DNA from: Ardenticatenaceae bacterium
GTDB lineage: Bacteria > Chloroflexota > Anaerolineae > Promineifilales > Promineifilaceae
Assembly (NCBI GenBank): GCA_020634315.1
Contig: JACKBV010000002.1
Span: 1-64,000 of the forward strand
DNA: 64,000 bases
Direction: 5' to 3'
In this document: positions 8,482-16,048 of the stretch, piece after piece
How the letters are laid out: each line of letters starts with the position of its first letter
Position numbering within the stretch: position 1 is the first letter of the stretch
The notes under the pieces: generated by a model
What the model saw: only the letters and a program-made list of their open reading frames with translations
Told to the model about the DNA's origin: nothing
Database searches by the model: none
Program-made: the position numbers and the translations under genes

Positions 8482-9276
8482 TCACTTTCTTCCTATCAAT
8501 ATGGCTTCCGTCAAGTGGAAGGTGATTCTATCGCCGCTATATTGGGGTGTCAAGAACGCTAAGACTGGCTCAGGAGCCTGCACCAACATTGCCCGCAGGC
8601 GCGTCGTTGTCTCTGGCGTTGTTTGCATGCGCGATGCCCACCAATCAAATTCCATCCCCTTTTGCGCCGTTTCCTGATGTTGCAAAGGGCAACCCGCAGC
8701 CGCAAACGCCTCAGACCACTCTTCCAGACTGAGACAACGGTTATGGCTGGGGTCGCGCAGCTTCTCGAAGGCATTGACATATTCGCCAGCGGCACGCAGC
8801 AAATTGGCCTTTTTGCCGCGCAGACGGCTGCCGGGCACGACATTATCGACAATGGCTAAGACGCCACCCGGCCGCAGCACGCGCACCGACTCGCTCAGGA
8901 AACGGCCGATTTCCACAAAATGATGCGGCGCGATGCGACATGTCACCAAATCAAAACTGGCGCTGGCAAAAGGGAGTTCTTCCGCATCGGCCGTGCAAAC
9001 GGTCACATTGGGCAGTGTTTTTTCAGCGGCTAGCTGCCGTGTTTGCTGCAACATTTCGGCGGTGATGTCGGCGGCAACAACGTGTGCCACATGTGGCGCA
9101 AAGGTGAAGGCGGTATGTCCGGCTCCGGTGGCGATGTCGAGGGCGTGCCAATGGGGTAACGGCCGTACCAAGGCCAACAGCCGCCCCAGACTCGCTCCCT
9201 TCGCATGAACCGTACTCGTCGCATACGCCGCCGCATTCGCCCCAAATTGTGCCTGTACCTGCTTTTTCTGATCCAT
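8482..9276 (-). CDS. Class I SAM-dependent methyltransferase
   Basis: 264 residues with the UbiE/Methyltransf_11 fold. SAM motif I is ALDIATGAGHTAFTFAP at about 48-64, the acidic motif II is VVAADITAEML, TADAEELPF is at about 100, and post-motif FDLVTCRIAPHHF follows. RVLRPGGVLAIVDNVVPGS is the typical motif III. The substrate cannot be told: such proteins modify quinones, sterols or other small molecules. The internal ATG at 9276 is preferred over an upstream ATG at 9297, because AAAGGAG lies 6-7 bases before it and the upstream residues fall within a palindromic repeat. It is divergent from the recQ fusion. Confidence 0.85.
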   Translation of the reverse strand: MDQKKQVQAQFGANAAAYATSTVHAKGASLGRLLALVRPLPHWHALDIATGAGHTAFTFAPHVAHVVAADITAEMLQQTRQLAAEKTLPNVTVCTADAEELPFASASFDLVTCRIAPHHFVEIGRFLSESVRVLRPGGVLAIVDNVVPGSRLRGKKANLLRAAGEYVNAFEKLRDPSHNRCLSLEEWSEAFAAAGCPLQHQETAQKGMEFDWWASRMQTTPETTTRLRAMLVQAPEPVLAFLTPQYSGDRITFHLTEAILIGRK

Positions 9277-9296
9277 TCTTACTCCTTTTGAAAACA

Positions 9297-9392
9297 AACC
9301 TCCGGGAGGTTTCGGAGATGGTCTTTGTTACGGCCTGAACCTCCCGGAGGTTCAGGAGATGATCCCTGTTACGGACTGAACCTCCCGGAGGT
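9297..9392. repeat. Tandem 41-bp repeat with AACCTCC-GGAGGTT palindromes
   Basis: Palindromes AACCTCCSGGAGGTT start at 9297, 9338 and 9379, exactly 41 bases apart. The intervening bases are also similar (GGAGATGRTCYYTGTTACGG), so this is a tandem repeat of two and a half units. It occupies the divergent promoter region of the methyltransferase and the recQ fusion. The same palindrome recurs at 22044 and 22087. Confidence 0.8.
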
Positions 9393-9450
9393 AACACCTT
9401 TTGCGCGGAAATGCTTTCCCCGACTCAGGCTTTCCTCTACAATAAGGCGC

Positions 9451-12267
9451 ATGAGCCAGATTCCTATTTATACCATTGGTTATGGAACACGCGAGATAAA
9501 TGAGTTCATTGCCCTGTTACAGGCGCACAACATCGCCTATTTAATTGATGTGCGCTCCCAACCCTATTCCCGCCACAAACCAGATTTTTCACAAAAAGCG
9601 TTGGCGCAGCATGTGCAAGCGGCGGGGCTGCGCTATGTGTTCATGGGCGATATGCTGGGCGGGAAGCCTGATGATGCTGACTGCTACGTGGACGGCCAAG
9701 TGGATTATGCGCGGTTAGCGCAAAAGCCGTTTTATGCGCAAGGAATCGGCCGTTTACAGGAGGCGCATCGGCAGCAGCAGCGGGTGGCGCTGCTCTGCGC
9801 AGAAGGCAAGCCCGAAATGTGCCATCGCACGCATCTCATTGGCAATTCGTTAACGGCCGTTCACATACCCGTGCTCCATATTGATGAAAAGGGCGAATTG
9901 GTCACACAAGCCGCCGTCTTGCAGCGCCTGCAAAACGCGCAGATGGAATTATGGGAAATGGAAGCCGTTCCGCCACCGCCACCTGATTATGGCGACGATT
10001 TCCCCTTTTACGACGATTACGCCTCATTTGACGAGACAGACACCGACGCCTACTTGCCTGACGACAATCCACTGCCGCCGCTGCCCGTCAGCCCAACACA
10101 GACAACCCCGGTAACGCTCAATCTACCCACCGCACAAAAACTGCTCAAGCAAGTATTTGGCTATGATGACTTTCGCCCCCTGCAAGCTGACATCATCCAG
10201 AGCATCCTCGACAAGCAAGACGCACTGGCAATCATGCCCACCGGCAGCGGCAAATCACTTTGCTTCCAACTACCGGCGCTGATGTTCCCTGGCCTGACGG
10301 TGGTCGTTTCGCCGCTCATTTCGCTGATGGAGGATCAGGTGATGCAGCTGCGCGAATTGGGGGTAACGGCCGTTTACCTCAACAGCACCCTCAGCCCACA
10401 AGCGCAATATCAAATCACCACGCAAATTCGCGCCGGTCAGGTCAAACTGCTCTACGCCGCGCCAGAGACATTGATGCGCCCCGACACCTTGCGGCTGCTA
10501 GAGCAAACGCCGGTGGACTGCCTGACCATTGACGAAGCACACTGCATTTCCGAATGGGGCCATGATTTTCGCCCCGAATATCGGCAGCTCACCGAACTGC
10601 GCCGCCGCCTGCCGCAAGCCGTTTGCCTGGCACTTACCGCCACCGCTACCGAACGCGTGCGCCAGGACATCCTCGCCAATCTCAGCATTCCCGATGCGCA
10701 AGAATTTATCGCCAGCTTCGACCGGGAAAACCTCTACCTGGCCGTTGCCGCCAAAAGTGATGGCCTGGCGCAAACCCTGGCTTTTCTCGACGAGCACCGC
10801 GATGAGGCGGGCATCATTTACTGTGCCACGCGGCGGCAGGTGGATGTGCTGACAGAACAATTAACGATGCGCGGCTGGTCGGCGCTGCCATATCATGCCG
10901 GACTAGACGATGCTACACGCCGCCACAATCAGCAGCAGTTTATCCGCGATGATGCGCCCATCATGGTTGCCACCATCGCCTTTGGTATGGGCATTAACAA
11001 ATCGAACGTGCGCTTCATTGTCCATTACGATCTGCCCAAAAACCTGGAAAGCTATTACCAACAAATTGGCCGCGCTGGCCGTGATGGATTGCGTGCCGAT
11101 TGCTTGCTGCTCTACAGCTATGCCGATGTGCAAACGATTCATTATTTCATCCAGCAGCAAGATGCGGCGCAACAGCGAGGGGCGCGGCTGCGGCTGGACG
11201 GAATGCTTGGCTTTGTGGAAACGGCCGTCTGTCGGAGACGGCCGTTGCTTGCCTACTTTGGCGAAACATATAACCAGGACAACTGCGACCTGTGTGATAA
11301 TTGCACCACACAGGTTCAAGCACTGGTAGACGTGACCATTCCCGCGCAAAAATTCCTCTCCTGCGTCAAGCGCACTGGCGAACGCTTTGGCACAAGCCAT
11401 GTCATTGACGTGCTGCGCGGCTCGCAGGCACAAAAAGTGCTCAAGTTTGGGCATGATCAGCTTTCCACTTACAACATTGGCGGCGAATTTTCTAAAAAAG
11501 AGTGGCAGCATCTGGCACGGCAGTTCATTCAACAAGAGCTGCTGGTGCAGGATATGGAACATGGCAGCCTACACCTCACGCCCAAGGCATACGCCGTATT
11601 CAAAGGGGAACAGGTGATGGGGACACTGCCCGAACAACCGCGCCCGCTGGCAACCCCCGTGCAGCCACACGACGCGGCGCTGTTTGCTTTGCTGCGTGCC
11701 AGGCGCAAAGAGCTGGCCGATGCGGTTAATCTGCCCCCTTACGCCATCTTCTCTGATAAAACATTGGTGGAAATGGCGACTTACTTCCCACAATCAACGG
11801 CCGCTTTTGCCAATCTCTATGGCGTGGGTGCGGCTAAGTTGGACAAATATGCCGACCTCTTTTTGCCGGTTATGCGTACTTACTGCACGGAGCACGGTCT
11901 GGCAGAACGAGCCAAGCCGGGCACGGCGCTCAGCCAACAGCGACCGGTGAGCAGTGGCGGGCGCATGGTGGAGGTGGCGGAGTTGTTCAATAACGGCCGT
12001 TCCATCCCCGACATCGCTGACCTATACAACGTCAAACAAAGCACCATCATCAACCATCTTTGGAATGCTATCCAGGCCGGGCATACTATCCAGGCTGACA
12101 GCCTGCGCGACCTCTCGCAGCTATCTCCATCTGAACAGCAGCACGTTCTCGACGCCTTTGCCGAATTGGGCACAGATCGCTTACGTCCCGTCTACGACGC
12201 TTTAGGGGAGCAAGTCAGTTATGATGAACTGCATCTGCTGCGCCTCTATTTTGCGACGCGGGGGTAA
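9451..12267 (+). CDS. recQ: DUF488 domain fused to RecQ-family DNA helicase
   Basis: 938 residues. Residues 1-150 are a DUF488 domain: IYTIGYGTREINEF, DVRSQPYSRHKPDF, MLGGKP and LLCAEGKPEMCHR. A proline/acid-rich linker (about 170-215) follows. The helicase core begins about 230, with motif 0 FGYDDFRPLQADII, Walker A MPTGSGKSLCFQLPA at about 262 and DEAHCISEWGHDFRPEY at about 359. The RecQ zinc site has one Cys in ETAVCRRR and three in CDLCDNC at about 612. An HRDC-like segment (about 744) and a RecQ-type C-terminal helix-turn-helix (SIPDIADLYNVKQSTI) end the protein. RecQ unwinds forked DNA 3'-5' in repair; DUF488 has no settled function. The ATG at 9451 starts exactly at the DUF488 motif; an earlier in-frame ATG at 9325 lies in the repeat. 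Confidence 0.92.
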   Translation: MSQIPIYTIGYGTREINEFIALLQAHNIAYLIDVRSQPYSRHKPDFSQKALAQHVQAAGLRYVFMGDMLGGKPDDADCYVDGQVDYARLAQKPFYAQGIGRLQEAHRQQQRVALLCAEGKPEMCHRTHLIGNSLTAVHIPVLHIDEKGELVTQAAVLQRLQNAQMELWEMEAVPPPPPDYGDDFPFYDDYASFDETDTDAYLPDDNPLPPLPVSPTQTTPVTLNLPTAQKLLKQVFGYDDFRPLQADIIQSILDKQDALAIMPTGSGKSLCFQLPALMFPGLTVVVSPLISLMEDQVMQLRELGVTAVYLNSTLSPQAQYQITTQIRAGQVKLLYAAPETLMRPDTLRLLEQTPVDCLTIDEAHCISEWGHDFRPEYRQLTELRRRLPQAVCLALTATATERVRQDILANLSIPDAQEFIASFDRENLYLAVAAKSDGLAQTLAFLDEHRDEAGIIYCATRRQVDVLTEQLTMRGWSALPYHAGLDDATRRHNQQQFIRDDAPIMVATIAFGMGINKSNVRFIVHYDLPKNLESYYQQIGRAGRDGLRADCLLLYSYADVQTIHYFIQQQDAAQQRGARLRLDGMLGFVETAVCRRRPLLAYFGETYNQDNCDLCDNCTTQVQALVDVTIPAQKFLSCVKRTGERFGTSHVIDVLRGSQAQKVLKFGHDQLSTYNIGGEFSKKEWQHLARQFIQQELLVQDMEHGSLHLTPKAYAVFKGEQVMGTLPEQPRPLATPVQPHDAALFALLRARRKELADAVNLPPYAIFSDKTLVEMATYFPQSTAAFANLYGVGAAKLDKYADLFLPVMRTYCTEHGLAERAKPGTALSQQRPVSSGGRMVEVAELFNNGRSIPDIADLYNVKQSTIINHLWNAIQAGHTIQADSLRDLSQLSPSEQQHVLDAFAELGTDRLRPVYDALGEQVSYDELHLLRLYFATRG

Positions 12268-12373
12268 TATTATTGCTTCATAGCAATTTCCTTTTAAAAT
12301 CGTGACAAAAAATGGAACAATCCTTTGTGCTATTTACAGGAGAGACAACATGCGTGGTACGCACCACCACGAA

Positions 12374-12429
12374 TGAAAACCGTAGGTCGGATTGCTAATC
12401 CGACTATCGGATCAACAATCCGATTTACG
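12374..12429. repeat. Dispersed palindromic repeat, copy 1 (GTAGGTCGGATT type)
   Basis: GTAGGTCGGATTGCTAATCC is followed by a second inverted pair, ATCGG and CAATCCGATTTACG. The element is closely matched at 22140-22200. It ends only a few bases before the ribosome binding site of the next gene. Confidence 0.75.
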
Positions 12430-12440
12430 AAGGAGAAGGA

Positions 12441-13268
12441 ATGATGCAAGAAACCCTGATACAACTACGCGCAGCCCAAACAGAATTAGACCCCCAATTT
12501 AAGGCTCTGCGCAATGTAATGAGCGCCCTAAATGTCGCCGTTCGGCTGGCAGAGGCGGACACAATGGATGCCCTGCCCATGCAAAAGGCGTTGAGCAAAC
12601 TGGAAACGGCCGCAGCCTCTGTTAATAATGAAACATTGGCAACGGCCGTATCCGCCTTCGCCGCCATCACCCAACAAGCCCTCGACGACCTGGCTTTTGA
12701 CTTCGCCAAAGAACTGCGCGAAGCCTTTACCCAACGAGGTGAAACCGTAAACGGCCGTCCCCCCGTTCTCAGCGTTGGCATCCTCATGTTCCGCATCGAA
12801 ATGGCTGCACGCAAGGGGCAGTGGTTTTATGGGCGCGAGCCATTGACCAAGCCGATCCCCCTCTCGCTCACCGGCATTCTCAAAGCCTACGACCAGCAAG
12901 TAAAACGCATCGTCAATCGTCAGCTAGACAGCAGCTTTTTACCCGACCTGCAAAAGGCATGGCAAGATTGCATCGACAAACGCAAACAACGCCCCTCCGG
13001 TAGCCGCATCAACATCGTCGAAGTCTACAGTCAGATGACGCTGAACCGGCAGAGCGCCCGCTTTTGGAACCAACCTTCGCGCAGCACCTTCAAAGATTAC
13101 GAGCGGGATCTCTTTGTGCGCGACCTGGTACTGGCGCAGGCACAAAGCGAGGTGCCGTTTCGCCTCGGTGTCGCCACCAAAAACCAGGCTGAGCAGGCCA
13201 GTCGTTCGCTGTGGATTCCGCAAACGGCCGTGGACGGCGAGTACATCGGTGACATCACCTTTGATTAA
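12441..13268 (+). CDS. Unknown protein, first gene of the ATPase/helicase cluster
   Basis: 275 residues, soluble, with no recognised domain. The first about 120 residues are helical and Ala-rich (AAASVNNETLATAVSAFAA, ALDDLAFDFAKELREAF). The middle has IEMAARKGQWFYGREPLTK, and the C-terminal half is mixed alpha/beta, ending GEYIGDITFD. It may be a specificity or structural subunit, because it leads a tight plus-strand cluster with two P-loop ATPases and a helicase; its stop is 21 bases before the next start. AAGGAG before the ATG supports the start. Three ACGGCCGT palindromes inside show that it shares the resident base-composition signature and is not a very recent arrival. The function is open. 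Confidence 0.8.
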   Translation: MMQETLIQLRAAQTELDPQFKALRNVMSALNVAVRLAEADTMDALPMQKALSKLETAAASVNNETLATAVSAFAAITQQALDDLAFDFAKELREAFTQRGETVNGRPPVLSVGILMFRIEMAARKGQWFYGREPLTKPIPLSLTGILKAYDQQVKRIVNRQLDSSFLPDLQKAWQDCIDKRKQRPSGSRINIVEVYSQMTLNRQSARFWNQPSRSTFKDYERDLFVRDLVLAQAQSEVPFRLGVATKNQAEQASRSLWIPQTAVDGEYIGDITFD

Positions 13269-13289
13269 AGGGAAATGCTTTAATTCTTT

Positions 13290-14576
13290 ATGAACGAAAC
13301 AAATATCTCTAAAACACTCGCTCGTCACATCATCGAAACCCTCGGCAGCTTCGGCACACCTCCAGCACGCGGCGTGCAATATTTTAATGAAGGGAATCAA
13401 TCGCTGCTGCACGCCCTCGACGAATTTTATCTTTCCTCCTACCTGCAAGATGGCGGCGCTGCTTACAAAATGGTCATCGGCGATTATGGCAGCGGTAAAT
13501 CACACTTCCTCTACTGCCTGCGCGATGTCGCCTGGGCACGCAACTTTGTCGTCGCCAAAGTAGACCTCAGCCCAGTAGAGACGCCCTACAACGACCAGAA
13601 AAAGGTGTACGAGGCGGTCGTGCAGCACATCATCTGGCACGAAAGCGACGAAACCTTCACAGACGAGACGGGGCTGACGCGCTTTTTGGAAGGCACACTA
13701 ACGCGCATTGTCGCCAGCCCATTGAGCCTGGAAACATTAGCAAACCCGCTCTATCGTGGTCTGGTAGACACTTTGGAAGCGACTGTGGTCGACAGCCCGG
13801 CTTACCAAACGGCCGTTCTCGCCTACTTTGACGCCCTCATCCGCCAAAACGACGAACGGCTGGACTCGCTCGCCCGCTGGCTAATGGGTGAAGCCACCAG
13901 TCCCGACGACACCAAAATTCTGCGTGAAGTAGGCGTCACCGGCAAAATCAATAAGCCCAATGCCTTTCGTATGCTGCGTTCGCTCTGCCAGGTTATCCGC
14001 GCCCTCAGCTATTCCGGGCTGATTTTGCTGTTCGACGAAGTGGACCGCATGGCCTCCGTCGGTGGCAAAGCGGAGCGCATGGCAACCGACACCCTGCGCG
14101 AGGTCATCGACCGCACCCGTGAAGATTTACCCGGCGCGATGTTTGTCTATGCCGTGCCGCCGCAGTTCATCAACGACACCGTACCGAAGTATCCCGCTTT
14201 GCAGCAGCGCGTGCGTGCGCCCGGCCATTTCAGCCGCGTCAACCATTTCAGCCCGCTCATCAGCCTGGACAAACTCGACCTGGACGAAGACGCGCTCATG
14301 CTGGCAATCGGCGAAAAGCTCATCCCCATTTACGAAACGGCCTTCGACACACAGTTAGACCATGCCACCCAGCGTGCCAATGCCGTCATCCTGGCCAATG
14401 TAGCCCGCGATGTATTCCTGGACATCAGTCACCGCCGCCTTTTTGTCAAATCGTTTGTCGTGGAATTGAGCCGTCAGCATTATGGCGAGCAGCACACGAT
14501 CACCGAAGCGGAAGCCCAGGCTATCTTGCGTGGGCAAATTGACGAGCTTTCCGGCGGGGAGACGCCGCCGTACTAA
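13290..14576 (+). CDS. BREX BrxC/BrxD-like P-loop ATPase (DUF2791)
   Basis: 428 residues. It opens with ARHIIETLGSFGTPPARGVQ, the usual start of the DUF2791 (BrxD) family, followed by Walker A in MVIGDYGSGKSHFLYCLRD at about 63. Walker B is GLILLFDEVDRMA at about 243, and FVYAVPPQF is at the expected sensor position. In BREX type 2 systems, BrxD works with the helicase BrxHI next to PglX and PglZ in phage restriction; none of those other partners is present here. The gene follows the unknown 275-residue protein and precedes a second ATPase of the same superfamily, so the two may form a hetero-oligomer. The DUF2791 assignment is from memory of the family, not from a search. Confidence 0.83.
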   Translation: MNETNISKTLARHIIETLGSFGTPPARGVQYFNEGNQSLLHALDEFYLSSYLQDGGAAYKMVIGDYGSGKSHFLYCLRDVAWARNFVVAKVDLSPVETPYNDQKKVYEAVVQHIIWHESDETFTDETGLTRFLEGTLTRIVASPLSLETLANPLYRGLVDTLEATVVDSPAYQTAVLAYFDALIRQNDERLDSLARWLMGEATSPDDTKILREVGVTGKINKPNAFRMLRSLCQVIRALSYSGLILLFDEVDRMASVGGKAERMATDTLREVIDRTREDLPGAMFVYAVPPQFINDTVPKYPALQQRVRAPGHFSRVNHFSPLISLDKLDLDEDALMLAIGEKLIPIYETAFDTQLDHATQRANAVILANVARDVFLDISHRRLFVKSFVVELSRQHYGEQHTITEAEAQAILRGQIDELSGGETPPY

Positions 14577-14647
14577 ATTATGAAGGATGAGGGATGCATG
14601 ATGAATGGAGGCCTTTATCATTCGTCATTCATGCCTCATAATTTTTT
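14575..14647. terminator. Imperfect hairpin with T-run between the two ATPase genes
   Basis: AAATTATGA at 14575 pairs with TCATAATTT at 14636, with further partial pairing inside (GCATGA, GAATG), and a run of six T follows. It overlaps the stop codon of the upstream ATPase and ends at the start of the next gene. It could be an attenuator that lowers expression of the second ATPase and helicase, or an inserted palindromic repeat. Confidence 0.5.
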
Positions 14648-16033
14648 ATGATCGGACAACACGTTGAACATCCACAATTTGGGCCGGGGTTGGTAACGGC
14701 CGTTTACCGTAACAACAGCGAGTGGCTTGTCCAATTTGCTAATGGGCTGCGTTTTCGCCGCCCCAGCCATGAATTTGACAACGCCAAAGCCGCCGAATCG
14801 ACTCCTGCCTATGCCGCTCCTTTCCAGGCCCCGCCTATGCCGCAAACGCAGCGCGAAGCCCGCCAGCTAATCGAATCGCTGCGGGTGGGCATCGCCCCGG
14901 CGCAGCACGTGCCGGAATTGACCATCAATTTACAACAAGAGCGTGAAAGTTTGATCAGCGGTCTGAATCAGGCGCACCAGCAAGGGGGCGCGGTGCGTGC
15001 GGTGGTCGGTGAATATGGCTATGGCAAAAGCCACATGGTCGAGTTAACGACACAAGAGGCATTGAACCGCAACTTCCTGGTGGCGGCCATCAGCCTCGAT
15101 TTGTTGGAACTGCCACCACACCGTCCCTTTGCCATGTATCGTGAGGCGCTGCGCCACCTGCGCTACCCGGATACGGATGAACGTGGGCTGGAACCGCTGC
15201 TGCTGCAAGCGTCCTCCCATCCTCACATATTGGCGCAGTTACAAGACCTCTCGCCAGCAGAGCGTGATCCATTGGTCACCGGGCTGCAAGCCATCACCAG
15301 CACGTCTTCTTCGCGCCAACGTCAGGCCTGGGTGAACTGGCTGATGGGAGGACGGCGCGGCAAATTGATGAACAAGGCGATGCCGCGCGGCGTTAAGTTT
15401 CCTTCGATTTACACCATTGGGCATAATGCGCGGCAGATTGCGTTTTTGTTCACGGCCGTTTCCGCATTGGCGCGTCTCAATAATTACAGCGGTCTTTGTT
15501 TGTTGGTGGATGAAGCAGAGAGTTATTCGTTGTTACGGCCGTATCAACGCCCCAAAGCCACGCTCTTCTTCCAGGCCATCATTTATGCAGCGCTGCGCCA
15601 GGGACAAGACAAAATCAGTGAAGACATTTTCCCACAGCACCGCTGGTGTAGTTATCCCATGGCCTATGACCAGGGGCAGGCTCTCTTTTTCCTCTTCACC
15701 GTCACCCGCAGCGACAACCGTCTGCCGCTTAATGAGTGGCTGACCCCCGCCGACATTTTTAACCTGGAACCAGACGCTGATCCGCAAGAAGTGGGACAAT
15801 TTTTGCAGCGAATCCTGGCTTATCATGCGCAGGCTTACAACTACCAGCCCGGCGAGCGACAGACACAAATCCGGCGTGGGGCAGCAGAACATCTGGCAAT
15901 GGGGGTCAGAAACGGCCGTCTCTCTATGCGCAGCGTTGTCCGTCTCGCCGTTGAACTCTTCGACCTCCTCTACCTCCACCCCGACTACCCCGTCGCCACC
16001 CTCCTCGATGAACTGCGCGAGCAAGTGCGGTAA
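14648..16033 (+). CDS. Second DUF2791-like ATPase with UvrD-tudor-like N-terminal domain
   Basis: 461 residues. The N-terminus, GQHVEHPQFGPGLVTAVY followed by WLVQFANGLR, resembles the small C-terminal tudor-like domain of PcrA/UvrD helicases, which contacts RNA polymerase. A proline-rich linker leads to a BREX-type ATPase with AVVGEYGYGKSHMVEL (Walker A, about 118-133), ISLDLLELPPHRPFAMY and LCLLVDEAESY (Walker B, about 283). A late segment LSMRSVVRLAVELFDLL completes the domain. It is clearly related to the preceding ATPase but divergent. Position between that ATPase and a helicase suggests a DNA-translocating or remodelling complex; recruitment through the tudor-like domain is inference. 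The ATG start gives the domain a complete N-terminus. Confidence 0.8.
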   Translation: MIGQHVEHPQFGPGLVTAVYRNNSEWLVQFANGLRFRRPSHEFDNAKAAESTPAYAAPFQAPPMPQTQREARQLIESLRVGIAPAQHVPELTINLQQERESLISGLNQAHQQGGAVRAVVGEYGYGKSHMVELTTQEALNRNFLVAAISLDLLELPPHRPFAMYREALRHLRYPDTDERGLEPLLLQASSHPHILAQLQDLSPAERDPLVTGLQAITSTSSSRQRQAWVNWLMGGRRGKLMNKAMPRGVKFPSIYTIGHNARQIAFLFTAVSALARLNNYSGLCLLVDEAESYSLLRPYQRPKATLFFQAIIYAALRQGQDKISEDIFPQHRWCSYPMAYDQGQALFFLFTVTRSDNRLPLNEWLTPADIFNLEPDADPQEVGQFLQRILAYHAQAYNYQPGERQTQIRRGAAEHLAMGVRNGRLSMRSVVRLAVELFDLLYLHPDYPVATLLDELREQVR

Positions 16034-16048
16034 GTAATACAAATTTTC

